A stretch of 64,000 nt of DNA from Allomeiothermus sp035760705 (GTDB taxonomy: Bacteria > Deinococcota > Deinococci > Deinococcales > Thermaceae), in the NCBI GenBank assembly GCA_035760705.1, contig DASTSL010000016.1:32460-96459 (forward strand), given 5' to 3'. The notes under the pieces were generated by a model. It was not told the origin of the DNA and searched no databases. It was given only the letters and a program-made list of their open reading frames with translations. This document shows positions 26,958 through 36,395 of the stretch, in pieces (the first letter of the stretch is position 1; each line of letters begins with the position of its first letter). The translations under genes and the position numbers were made by a program.

Positions 26958-27316
26958 CTCATGATCCTCCAAGGGGTTGTCCCTGGGTTGGCCGTGCTTC
27001 GCCCGGCTTTACCCCCCAGATGCCACGCCCCAATTATGGGGAGGGGGGGTGGGGGTGTCAAGACTTTTAAGGAAAAAGCCGGCAACGCGTTAGGCCCCCT
27101 GCGGCAGTTGGCCGATCCGGGGGACATCCCTGGACATCCCTACCCGAGAAAAGCGGTACAAAAGGCGTGGTGGGCGGCTCGGTTTGCTGGGTTGATTCCT
27201 TGGTTGGCCGGGGCGCTCGAGCGCCGACTGAGCTACATTGGCCCATCTAGACGGTGTTATCATAATGAGCGTGAACGAACGAGGTGGGTTCGCCAAGCTA
27301 AATGACGGGAGGAACC
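26958..27316. other. Divergent intergenic region speD / sdhC
   Basis: 359 bases with no supported gene. It contains a G-run (about 27039-27057), a perfect 14-bp palindrome GGCGCTCGAGCGCC (27212-27225) and the sdh promoter (27238-27266). Confidence 0.6.
27238..27266 (+). promoter_or_regulatory. Probable promoter of sdhCDAB
   Basis: TTGGCC (27238-27243) and CATAAT (27261-27266) are separated by 17 bases; the first start codon is 50 bases downstream. A 14-bp palindrome lies 12 bases upstream of the -35 and may be an operator. Confidence 0.55.
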
Positions 27317-27688
27317 ATGTATCGTGGTAGAGAAGGGCAGTGGGCTTTTTTCCTACACCGGCTCTCGGGGATCGCGCTGCTGTTGTGGCTGCTGCTGCAT
27401 ACCCTTAACATCTCCTCGGCGATGTGGGGGCCGGAGGTATCGAATCGTCTGATGGCGTTTTTTCACGTCCCAGTTTTCCAGGTCGGGCTCTTGCTGGTGA
27501 CGGCGGGGGCCCTCTATCACGCCTTCAACGGGCTGCGCATCATCCTGCTGGACTTCACCAGTTGGGGGGTCAAGTACCAGAAAGAACTGTGGTACGGGGT
27601 GCTCTTTTTGTGCCTGGCCGCCGCCATTCCGGGCCTCATCATCACCGTGCCGCGCATCATCGCCGCCGCGACCAAACACGGAGGGTAA
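27317..27688 (+). CDS. sdhC: Succinate dehydrogenase cytochrome b556 subunit
   Basis: A 123-residue membrane protein with three hydrophobic segments. The conserved FFLHRLSGIALLLW opening and the H in GALYHAFNGLRIIL, a likely haem ligand, identify SdhC. The ATG at 27317 has GGGAGG upstream. It anchors SdhAB and binds quinone with SdhD, whose gene follows after 3 bases. Confidence 0.92.
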   Translation: MYRGREGQWAFFLHRLSGIALLLWLLLHTLNISSAMWGPEVSNRLMAFFHVPVFQVGLLLVTAGALYHAFNGLRIILLDFTSWGVKYQKELWYGVLFLCLAAAIPGLIITVPRIIAAATKHGG

Positions 27689-27691
27689 GTC

Positions 27692-28084
27692 ATGGCTATC
27701 CGCGCTCGCCGTTATCAAGATGCCAAAGCCCAGGCCGGGACCAACCTCGAGCTGGCCTGGTGGGTGTTCATGCGCCTTTCGGGGTTGGTGCTGGTGTTTT
27801 TGGTCTTGGGGCACATCTACATGAACTTCGTGCTCATCGACGTGAACACCGTCAACTACAACTACGTGGCCCAGCGGTTATCCAACACCACCTGGAAGAT
27901 CTACGACCTGGTGATCCTGGGCTTGGCCATGCTCCACGGTCTAAACGGCTCCCGCTACGTGATGGACGACTGGATCAAAGACCCCCGCCAGCGTTTCGTC
28001 ACCAAGGCGGTCGTCTACAGCCTGGGGGTGCTGGTCTTCCTGATCGGGAGCATCTCGCTCCTCAACCACGACTTCTCGAGGTAA
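27692..28084 (+). CDS. sdhD: Succinate dehydrogenase membrane anchor subunit
   Basis: A 130-residue protein with three membrane segments. The segment GLAMLHGLNGSRYVMDDWI (about 74-92) is typical of SdhD, with a His in the position used for haem or quinone binding. It lies between sdhC and sdhA with 3-base gaps on both sides. Translation starts at ATG after GGAGGGTAAGTC. Confidence 0.92.
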   Translation: MAIRARRYQDAKAQAGTNLELAWWVFMRLSGLVLVFLVLGHIYMNFVLIDVNTVNYNYVAQRLSNTTWKIYDLVILGLAMLHGLNGSRYVMDDWIKDPRQRFVTKAVVYSLGVLVFLIGSISLLNHDFSR

Positions 28085-28087
28085 GAC

Positions 28088-29821
<1,734 letters not shown>

Positions 29822-29823
29822 TA

Positions 29824-29880
29824 GCTATACGTCTTACGCCCTGGTTTTTGCGTAAGACATATAGCGTACGACGTTCGACG
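29824..29880 (+). repeat. GTACGAC hairpin family, copy 1, between sdhA and sdhB
   Basis: A 16-bp stem with one mismatch (29824-29839 with 29850-29865) and a 10-base loop, followed by GTACGACGTTCGACG. It starts 2 bases after the sdhA stop and ends 8 bases before sdhB. Similar sequences occur at 47511-47580, 50926-50978 and, weaker, 35408-35450. Confidence 0.75.
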
Positions 29881-29888
29881 GAGAAACA

Positions 29889-30587
29889 ATGCAAGTAACC
29901 CTCAAAATCCTGCGCTACGACCCCAACAAGGATACCAAGCCGCACTGGGAGACCTACCAGGTTGAATCCGAGCCGATGGACCGGGTGCTGGACTTGCTGC
30001 ACAAGGTCAAATACTTCACCGACGGCACCTTGGCCTTCCGCCGAAGCTGTGGTCACGGGATCTGTGGCTCGGACGCGATGGTGATCAACGGCAAGAACCG
30101 CCTGGCCTGCAAAGCCCTGGTCAAAGACCTGGGCCCTAGCATCACCGTGGAGCCGATCCGTGGCCTGCCGGTAGAGAAAGACCTGGTGGTGGACATGGAC
30201 CCCTTCTTCGCCGCCTACCGCGCGGTGAAGCCTTACCTCATCAACGACGAGCCCCCGCCCGAGCGGGAGCGCTTGCAGAGCCCCCAAGACCGCGAAATCT
30301 TCGACGCCTCCACCAAGTGCATCCTCTGCGCGGCCTGCACCACCAGTTGCCCGGTGTTCTGGGTCAACGGCACCTATGTCGGCCCGGCGGCCATCGTGCA
30401 GGCCCACCGCTTCATCTTCGACAGCCGCGACAAGGGCGCCCGCGAGCGCTTTCAGACGCTGGGCGCGAGCACCGGCGTGTGGCGCTGCCGCACCGCCTAC
30501 AACTGCACCGAGGCCTGTCCGCGCGAAATCCCGGTGACACAGGCCATCGAAGAGGTCAAGCGGGCCATCCTCTTCGACAAGTTCTGA
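29889..30587 (+). CDS. sdhB: Succinate dehydrogenase iron-sulfur subunit
   Basis: A 232-residue protein. The [2Fe-2S] ligands are Cys54, Cys59, Asp62 and Cys74, the Asp replacing Cys as in some other SdhB proteins. The [4Fe-4S] and [3Fe-4S] motifs CILCAACTTSCP (about 143-154) and CRTAYNCTEACPREI (about 200-214) follow. It carries electrons from SdhA to the membrane subunits. It ends the operon before an intrinsic terminator. The start has GGAGAAACA upstream, within the end of the hairpin element. Confidence 0.96.
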   Translation: MQVTLKILRYDPNKDTKPHWETYQVESEPMDRVLDLLHKVKYFTDGTLAFRRSCGHGICGSDAMVINGKNRLACKALVKDLGPSITVEPIRGLPVEKDLVVDMDPFFAAYRAVKPYLINDEPPPERERLQSPQDREIFDASTKCILCAACTTSCPVFWVNGTYVGPAAIVQAHRFIFDSRDKGARERFQTLGASTGVWRCRTAYNCTEACPREIPVTQAIEEVKRAILFDKF

Positions 30588-30604
30588 CTCCCTATCCACG
30601 GGTG

Positions 30605-30630
30605 AGGGCGACCCCTGCGGTCGCCCTTTT
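30605..30630 (+). terminator. Intrinsic terminator of the sdh operon
   Basis: AGGGCGACC / GGTCGCCCT stem (30605-30613, 30619-30627) with a 5-base loop and TTTT after it. Confidence 0.92.
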
Positions 30631-30759
30631 ACTTGCCATGCTCAGTGCGCCCGCGATGAAAGGGTGGGGTTGCTCGGCGGGAGAGTGCGGATGCGGGGTG
30701 TGCGGCGCGGCTTCCTCAGCCACCCCTGCTCCACCCGCTACGCTTCTATCCTGCAGATA

Positions 30760-31092
30760 CTTAGCAGTAGGGTCAACGAAACTCTGATCGCCTGCCGCGC
30801 CAGCGTCTTCGACCTACAGCAGAAGGAGCGCTACGATCTGCTACGTCGGGAGGTATCGAGGGCAATCCTCGAGACCACCGAGTTCGAGCACGGCTACGGC
30901 GACTCCACACTCTTGCAACGCGCCGAATGGATCACCCTCGAACGCTAGCGCTGCCCGGTTTTGCGGTTTGCGAAGGCCTACTTTCCCGGCGAGAGCTGGG
31001 TAGCCGCATCCGATTTGCTCGCTGTCGCGCTCAAGCTGTCGGGGCCGGAGGGGACGAAGGAATTTCTAGAAGCGGAATTCCGACTGCGGTGA
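30760..31092 (+). pseudogene. Remnant of a small CCPF-motif protein, interrupted by TAG
   Basis: In one frame the sequence reads VFDLQQKERYDLLRREVSRA, then WITLER, then TAG at 30946-30948, and continues RCPVLRFAKAYFPGE to KLSGPEGTKEFLEAEF and a TGA at 31090. The pattern LER-x-CCPFLRF ... LTGPEG is one I associate with small proteins of about 100 residues found in metal-resistance neighbourhoods; here the first Cys of the pair is lost next to the stop. No clear start codon or ribosome site remains. It is most likely a decayed gene; family identity is from memory of the motif and is tentative. Confidence 0.5.
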
Positions 31093-31129
31093 TGCAAAGG
31101 GTTGGGTAGGTGGGGTCCATGAATCCCGC

Positions 31130-32767
31130 CTACAAGCGCTCGCGCAGGCTCAGTGCCTCGCGCTCGAGTTCCTCGAACTCTTGGATCTGCCGGGTGACGC
31201 GTTCTTTAACCGCCTCGAGCCCGCTACAGATCGGGCGGTAGAGGGCCCGGAAGCGTTCGGTGGAGCGCTCGAGTTCGAGCTGTAAAGCCTGGTTAAGCGC
31301 GGCCTCCAGGCTCGAGCGCACCTCGCTCAGCCGCTCGCGCAAACGGCTTTTGGCCTGGTCCTTGCGGCGGGGCAGGATCGAGAGGCCGAGAATCGCCGCG
31401 ACCAGTCCCGCCACCACCCCGGTGACGTCAGCGGCCAGGCTTTGCAGGATGAGCACCATCCCCGCGCCCAACCCGACCCCGCCCAGGCTGGCCAAGGCGG
31501 TTTGCTGTAAGGCCAGCTGGATCTGCTCGCGCAGCACTACCGCCTCGTCGTCCGGGCGGTAACGCTCGAGCGCTTTCTGGATGGCCTGCTCCACACTGGG
31601 CTCGCCGTCACCACGGGCAGGCAACACCCCCGGCGCTTCGCGCAGGAGGGTCAGGGCGTCCTCGAGCAATTCCTGGTTTTTCTTGGCCAGCCAATTCAAG
31701 GACTGCTGCACGCTGCGCTCCAAGATCTGGTTGCTGTTTTGCGCCACGTCGCGCATGAAGGAATCCTGGATGCGGCTGGCGTTGATCAGGTCGAGGATGC
31801 GCGAGAGCCGCACGGTCTCGTCGAGCCAGCGCTCGCCGCGTTCGCGCACCTCGTCGAGCACCTGTAAGGCGAGCGCCACCTGCCCGTCAAAATCGCGCCG
31901 GGTGCGCTCGACGTGGCGCCCTAAAAGGGCCTCGAGTTCGGCGCAGGTCGTGAGTTGCTTGCGGTTTTCGGCGAGTTCGCGCTCGAGCCCTGGCCGGGTC
32001 TCTCCCACCAGCTTGAGCAGCACCCCCAGCGGCGACCCCAGCTTGATCTTGGCCGACTCGCTGGTGAGCACCTTGCGGATGTGGGCCTCGAGATCGGCCA
32101 GACCGCTGCTTTGTTTTTCGCCCTGCTTGGCCCGCCGTGCGGAAAGACCAAATACCGGCACGCTCTGGCCCAGGGTTTGCACCGCGCCCTGGCGCACGTA
32201 CTCGAGCACCTCCCCTTGCTCGTTGGGGGAGAGCAGATCGAGCTTATTGACGAGCAGCACGATTTTCTTTCCCCAGGCCTTGATCAGTTGCAAGAACTCC
32301 GCTTCGGACTGGGTAAAGGGGCGATCTGCGCTGGTGACGAAGAGGATCAGATCGGCCCGGGGCAAGAAGCGCTCGGTGAGCACCTGATGATGCTCGAGGA
32401 TAGCGTTGGTGCCGGGCGTGTCCACCATTCGCAGATCCTTGAGAAGTTCGTGTGGCAGGTAGATCAGCGTGAGATCCGGGCCTTGTGGCTCGAGCTTGGT
32501 TTGTTCCCCGTAGGTGATTAGATTGATCCGATCGGTGGTCGGCGTGACCCCTTCTTTCAGAAGCTCCGCGCCGAGAAGTGCGTTGAGAATGCTGGATTTT
32601 CCGCTGTTGAATTCGCCGGAAACCACCAGCATGAAGGGCCCCTCGAGGTCAGAAAGCGCCTGGCGAACGGGTGTCGGGTCAATCGAGGTGCGCGACAAAG
32701 CCTCGAGACCTCTGGCGAGAAGGGCGCGTACATCCTGTGCCAGAGCAAGCGTTTTGGCATCTAGCAT
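31130..32767 (-). CDS. Dynamin-like GTPase
   Basis: A 545-residue protein with a dynamin-type GTPase domain: G1 GEFNSGKS (51-58), G3 DTPG (116-119), G4 NKLD (174-177). Long helical segments follow, and two hydrophobic segments near residues 440-480 give a membrane hairpin, as in bacterial dynamin-like proteins. Such proteins are proposed to act in membrane stress or fusion. The ATG follows a TAAACT box by 6 bases without a ribosome site. It is a single gene with no partner DLP next to it. Confidence 0.88.
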   Translation of the reverse strand: MLDAKTLALAQDVRALLARGLEALSRTSIDPTPVRQALSDLEGPFMLVVSGEFNSGKSSILNALLGAELLKEGVTPTTDRINLITYGEQTKLEPQGPDLTLIYLPHELLKDLRMVDTPGTNAILEHHQVLTERFLPRADLILFVTSADRPFTQSEAEFLQLIKAWGKKIVLLVNKLDLLSPNEQGEVLEYVRQGAVQTLGQSVPVFGLSARRAKQGEKQSSGLADLEAHIRKVLTSESAKIKLGSPLGVLLKLVGETRPGLERELAENRKQLTTCAELEALLGRHVERTRRDFDGQVALALQVLDEVRERGERWLDETVRLSRILDLINASRIQDSFMRDVAQNSNQILERSVQQSLNWLAKKNQELLEDALTLLREAPGVLPARGDGEPSVEQAIQKALERYRPDDEAVVLREQIQLALQQTALASLGGVGLGAGMVLILQSLAADVTGVVAGLVAAILGLSILPRRKDQAKSRLRERLSEVRSSLEAALNQALQLELERSTERFRALYRPICSGLEAVKERVTRQIQEFEELEREALSLRERL

Positions 32768-32773
32768 GTGCGC

Positions 32774-32779
32774 AGTTTA
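32774..32779 (-). promoter_or_regulatory. -10 box of the dynamin-like gene, leaderless type
   Basis: On the minus strand TAAACT is followed by 6 bases and the ATG. The -35 region is weak (ATACAC at 17 bases). Confidence 0.45.
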
Positions 32780-32893
32780 CACGCTGGGGGACTTGGGTGT
32801 ATGGGCTCCAAAATGCGATTTATGCGATGAATAAAGGAAATTCCGGATATACGACTATAGGTGGTATTGATGGATGCAAAATCTACAAGATGT

Positions 32894-32917
32894 GGTATAT
32901 TATGATCCAGGGATCAT
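32894..32917 (+). promoter_or_regulatory. -10 region and operator-like palindrome of the histone-like gene
   Basis: TATATT (32896-32901) follows a TGTGG stretch and runs into the perfect inverted repeat ATGATCC-AG-GGATCAT (32902-32917), which would cover the transcription start. The region is AT-rich compared with its surroundings. Confidence 0.5.
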
Positions 32918-32955
32918 GAACAATATCCCACTCTACTCGGAAAGGAGGTGACTTC

Positions 32956-33195
32956 ATGGCTGAGAAAAAGACTGCGGCCAAGAAACCTGCTGCAAAGCCT
33001 GCTGCTAAGGCTGCGGCTAAGCCTGCTGCGAAACCCGCGGCAAAACCGGCTGCGAAAGCGGCCGCTAAGCCCGCTGCCAAGACGGCTGCGGCCAAACCCG
33101 CGGCGAAGAAGGCTCCGGCTAAGGCTGCCGCTAAACCTGCCGCAAAACTTGCCGCGAAGAAGACCACCACCAAGAAAGCGACCGCCAAGAAGTAG
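32956..33195 (+). CDS. Lys/Ala/Pro-rich histone H1-like protein
   Basis: A 79-residue protein made almost only of Lys, Ala and Pro in repeats of the type AAKPAAK, starting MAEKKTAAKK. This resembles the tails of eukaryotic H1 and the C-terminal domains of bacterial histone-like proteins such as AlgP and HU extensions, so it probably binds DNA or RNA by charge without a fold. A strong GGAAAGGAGGTGA precedes the ATG, and an intrinsic terminator follows, so this is a well-expressed single gene. A palindrome overlaps its start site. Confidence 0.8.
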   Translation: MAEKKTAAKKPAAKPAAKAAAKPAAKPAAKPAAKAAAKPAAKTAAAKPAAKKAPAKAAAKPAAKLAAKKTTTKKATAKK

Positions 33196-33213
33196 CCGGT
33201 TGTAGCTGAAAAC

Positions 33214-33244
33214 ATCGGCCTCGAGAGGGGCCGATTATCTTTTG
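33214..33244 (+). terminator. Intrinsic terminator of the histone-like gene
   Basis: ATCGGCC / GGCCGAT stem (33214-33220, 33229-33235), 8-base loop, then TATCTTTT. Confidence 0.85.
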
Positions 33245-33392
33245 CCCATCGCGATCGAGTTCGATCTATACCCGGAAAAGACGGCAAATGTGGTGATGCT
33301 CGGGCGGTTTCGCGCGCAATTCCTACGGCGAACGATGCCTCGTGGATGCTGATCCCAGTGGCTGAAAAAGTCCCCTGATCGAGCCGAAAATT

Positions 33393-33419
33393 GTAGGGGC
33401 GACGAGCAGTCGCCCCTAC
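33393..33419. repeat. GTAGGGGCG palindromic repeat, copy 1
   Basis: Perfect 11-bp arms GTAGGGGCGAC / GTCGCCCCTAC with a 5-base loop, between the histone-like gene and the acyl-CoA synthetase stop. On the minus strand it is followed by AATTTT and may end that transcript. A degenerate relative lies at 57795-57822. Confidence 0.65.
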
Positions 33420-33430
33420 GTAAATTGACC

Positions 33431-35359
33431 TCATGGGCTGCTTTGCTGGATCGCCTCGACTGCTTTGGGGTTCTCGAGCGCCGATAAATCCCCCGGATTC
33501 TGACCCAGATAAGCCGCGCGGATCACCCGGCGCATCACCTTGGCGTTGCGGGTCTTGGGCAGGTCGGGCACGAAGAGGATCTTCTCGGGCTTGAGGGCTT
33601 TTCCGAGCCCCGCTGCGATCTGATCCCCGATGGCTTTGGAAAGTTCCGGGCTCGGCTTGTGGCCGGGCTTCAGCACGATAAAGACCACCGCGGTCTCGCC
33701 CTTGACCTCGTGTGGAACCCCGATGGCCGCGGCCTCTTTCACCGCCGGGTGCGCGACGGCGGCGCTCTCGATCTCGGCGGGGCCCACGCGCTTGCCCGCG
33801 ATCTTGAGGGTGTCGTCGGAGCGCCCGTGGATAGTCCAGTGCCCCTCGCCATCCAGCACCGCCCAGTCGCCGTGGACCCAGACGCCGGGGAAGCGGGACC
33901 AGTAGGTGTTGAGGTAGCGCCCGGGGTCGCGCCAGAAGCCTTTGGTCATCCCGGGCCAGGGCCCCAGCACCGCGAGTTCGCCCACCTGGTCGGTGACGGG
34001 TTGGGCGTTCTCGTCGAGTACCGCGGCCTTGATGCCGGGCACGGCAGTGTTGAACCCCGCGGGCTTGATGGGGCGCCACACGGTGCAACCCAGGATGCCC
34101 CCGCCGATCTCGGTGCCGCCCGAGTAGTTGATGATGGGACATTGGCTGCGGCCCACCACCCGGAAGAACCACCTGTAGGGTTCTTCGTTCCAGGGCTCGC
34201 CGGTCGAGCCGAGCACCCGCAGTTTGGAGAGGTCGTGCTTCGCTACGGCATCTTCGCCGTGCGGGATCAGCGCACGAACCAAGGTAGGGGAGATGCCCAG
34301 GTGGGTGATGCCGTGGCGAGCGCACATGACCCACAACCGGCTGGCGTCGGGGAAGTCGGGGGCACCCTCGTAGAGAAACACCGTACCGCCCACCGTGAGC
34401 CCGCCCAGGATGGCCCACGGCCCCATCATCCAGCCCATGTCGGTGAACCAGAAGAGGGTTTCGCCTTCGCGCAGGTCGAAGAGATGGGCGATGTCCTGGG
34501 CGGCTTTGATGGGGAAGCCCGCGTGGTAATGCACGGTGCCCTTGGGCTTGCCGGTGGTGCCCGAGGTGTAGATCAGCATGAAGGGATCCATGCTGTCCAT
34601 CGGTTCGTAAGGGGCTACGGGGTCCTGCTGGCTCACCAGATCGCTCCAGGCGACTTCGCCCGGTTGAAGTTCCGCCTCCCCGAACCGCTGCACCACCCAA
34701 AGCTTCTCCACGGAAGGGGAGAGCTGGGCGGCTTCCCGTGCGGCCTGAAGCAGATTCACCTTCCCCCCGCGCCGGTAAAACCCGTCCGCCGTGATGAGCA
34801 GCTTGGCCTCGGCGTCGTTGAGGCGGGTCGCGGCGGCCTCGGCGGCATAGCCGGAAAAGATCGGCACCAAGATGGCCCCGATGCGCGCCACCGCCAGGGC
34901 GCTGATGGCGGTCTCGGGGAGCATCGGGAGGAAGATCCCCACCCGGTCTCCCTTGGCGATACCTAGGCTTCGGAGCCCGTTCGCTGCTTTGGCCACGGCG
35001 GCCTCGAGCATCCGGTAACTGAGGCGGGTGATCTGCCCGTCCTCCCCCTCCCAGACGAGCGCGGTGTCCTCGGCCCGGTGGGGGAGGTGACGGGCCACCG
35101 CGTTATAAGCCAGGTTGAGCTGCCCGCCAGGGAACCAGTTGGGCCACTCGGGGCCTTGCGAGGCATCCAAGACCCGCTGATAGGGCTTCATCCACTCGAT
35201 GCCCAACTCGTGCAGGGTGGCTTCCCAGAAGCCCTCGAGGTCTTGGATGCTGTACTCGTAGAGGGCTTGGTAGGTGGGGAGCCCCAGCTTGTGCATGAGC
35301 CGCTCGAGGTGGCTGCCCTGGGTGTAGGCCGCCGAGGGATACCAGATGGGTTCGGACAT
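33431..35359 (-). CDS. AMP-forming acyl-CoA synthetase, acetyl-CoA synthetase type
   Basis: A 642-residue adenylate-forming enzyme: P-loop-like YTSGTTGKPKG, the TGE/GGTEIGGG region, HGRSDDTLKIAGKRVGP and the C-terminal catalytic Lys in KTRNAKVMRR. Length and order fit acetyl-CoA synthetase relatives; substrate chain length is not evident, so acetate, propionate or acetoacetate are possible. The ATG at 35359 has GGAGG upstream; a 16-codon extension would cover the promoter. A palindromic operator (35395-35413) sits between its -35 and -10, so it is probably repressed. Confidence 0.9.
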   Translation of the reverse strand: MSEPIWYPSAAYTQGSHLERLMHKLGLPTYQALYEYSIQDLEGFWEATLHELGIEWMKPYQRVLDASQGPEWPNWFPGGQLNLAYNAVARHLPHRAEDTALVWEGEDGQITRLSYRMLEAAVAKAANGLRSLGIAKGDRVGIFLPMLPETAISALAVARIGAILVPIFSGYAAEAAATRLNDAEAKLLITADGFYRRGGKVNLLQAAREAAQLSPSVEKLWVVQRFGEAELQPGEVAWSDLVSQQDPVAPYEPMDSMDPFMLIYTSGTTGKPKGTVHYHAGFPIKAAQDIAHLFDLREGETLFWFTDMGWMMGPWAILGGLTVGGTVFLYEGAPDFPDASRLWVMCARHGITHLGISPTLVRALIPHGEDAVAKHDLSKLRVLGSTGEPWNEEPYRWFFRVVGRSQCPIINYSGGTEIGGGILGCTVWRPIKPAGFNTAVPGIKAAVLDENAQPVTDQVGELAVLGPWPGMTKGFWRDPGRYLNTYWSRFPGVWVHGDWAVLDGEGHWTIHGRSDDTLKIAGKRVGPAEIESAAVAHPAVKEAAAIGVPHEVKGETAVVFIVLKPGHKPSPELSKAIGDQIAAGLGKALKPEKILFVPDLPKTRNAKVMRRVIRAAYLGQNPGDLSALENPKAVEAIQQSSP

Positions 35360-35385
35360 GCGGTGACCTCCGCTTGACTGGGAAC

Positions 35386-35414
35386 AGCATAACGCGACAG
35401 GGGTCACCTGTCGT
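35386..35414 (-). promoter_or_regulatory. Promoter and operator of the acyl-CoA synthetase gene
   Basis: On the minus strand ACGACA (35409-35414) and TATGCT (35386-35391) are 17 bases apart. A perfect inverted repeat, CGACAGG-5-CCTGTCG (35395-35413), fills the spacer, the position expected for a repressor. Confidence 0.65.
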
Positions 35415-35450
35415 ACGCCCCTCGTCTTGCGCCAAAGGCCAAGACTGGCT
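35408..35450 (-). repeat. GTACGAC hairpin family, degenerate copy
   Basis: On the minus strand GCGCAAGAC, then five bases, then GCGTACGAC parallels GCGTAAGAC and GCGTACGAC of the copy at 29850-29872. The end of this copy contributes the -35 of the acyl-CoA synthetase promoter. Confidence 0.4.
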
Positions 35451-35534
35451 TGTAGCCGGGGCAGAAAAAGGAAAACTCTTTCTATAGACCCCAGGCCGCG
35501 GGGCCACTCGCGGTTTTCAGCGTACTACCCCTGT

Positions 35535-36395
35535 TTAGCCCTTCTTGCGGAACAAGCCGAATAACCCTTTGCCTTTGGCCGGGGGTTCGGGCTCTTTTTC
35601 TTTGAGCCGGGGCGGGGCCTCGGGGTTGGCGAGCACGACCAGGAAATCCTTGAGGGTTTTGCGGCGTTGGGGGTCTTTGTCGAGCAAGCCCCGCAAAGCT
35701 CGGTCGAGTTGCGGCGGGAGGCTGGTGGGGGCGGCGGGCAAGTGCAGGTGGGCGTACTCGAGCTGTTCGTAGGTCTCACCCTTGAAGGGCCGTCTGCCGG
35801 TCAGGAGTTCGTAGGCCAGCACCCCGAACGAATAGGTGTCGGAGGCCGCGTTGGGGTCGCCCCCGGCGAAGAGTTCGGGGGCCATATAGAAGGGGCTTCC
35901 GGCCCGCTCGCCCAGGCGGTAGTTCTCGCGGGTGCGGGCCACGCCCAAGTCGCCCAGCTTGTAGACGCCCTGGTTGCGGTAGATGTTGGAAGGCTTGACG
36001 TCCTGGTGGATTACGCCCTGGTCGTGCAGGAAGACCAAAGCCGCGGCGATCTGCTGCAAACAGGTCTTGACCTCGTCCGGTGGCAACGTCCCGTGGCTGA
36101 GGCGGTCTTCTAAGCTGCCCTCGGACATGTACTCGAGGGCCAAGAAAGCTTCCTCCCCAAAGGGTTTTCCGGCCAGCCCTCGCACCAGGTACTTGTGCGA
36201 GAGGGCCAGCGAGAGGCCCACCTCCTGGGCGAAGCGCTCGGCCAGCTTGGGGTCGCTGCGCACTTCCTTGCGGGGAATCTTCATCGCCACCGGCGTGTCG
36301 TCGGGGGCCTTGGCCAGGTACACCTGGGAAAAGCGCCCCAACCCCAAGAGCATCTCGAGCCTGAAGTCCTTACGGGCCAGGTGGCGAAAATTCAT
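35535..36395 (-). CDS. Serine/threonine protein kinase
   Basis: A 286-residue Hanks-type kinase. Gly-rich loop GLGRFSQVY (18-26), Lys39, Glu58, catalytic loop HQDVKPSN (130-137, Asp132), metal-binding Asp149 in DLG and APE at 172-174 are all present, so it should be active. It has HQD in place of HRD and DLG in place of DFG. A short Pro/Lys-rich tail follows, without a membrane segment or PASTA repeats, so it is cytoplasmic. The ATG overlaps the stop of the upstream UPF0173 hydrolase gene by 4 bases, implying coupled expression. Confidence 0.92.
   Translation of the reverse strand: MNFRHLARKDFRLEMLLGLGRFSQVYLAKAPDDTPVAMKIPRKEVRSDPKLAERFAQEVGLSLALSHKYLVRGLAGKPFGEEAFLALEYMSEGSLEDRLSHGTLPPDEVKTCLQQIAAALVFLHDQGVIHQDVKPSNIYRNQGVYKLGDLGVARTRENYRLGERAGSPFYMAPELFAGGDPNAASDTYSFGVLAYELLTGRRPFKGETYEQLEYAHLHLPAAPTSLPPQLDRALRGLLDKDPQRRKTLKDFLVVLANPEAPPRLKEKEPEPPAKGKGLFGLFRKKG

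Noticed and set aside
32883..34700. 605-codon minus-strand frame spanning the histone-like gene and part of the acyl-CoA synthetase
   Set aside because: The parts opposite and inside known genes are out of frame; the Ala-rich C-terminal end is the antisense of Lys/Ala codons.
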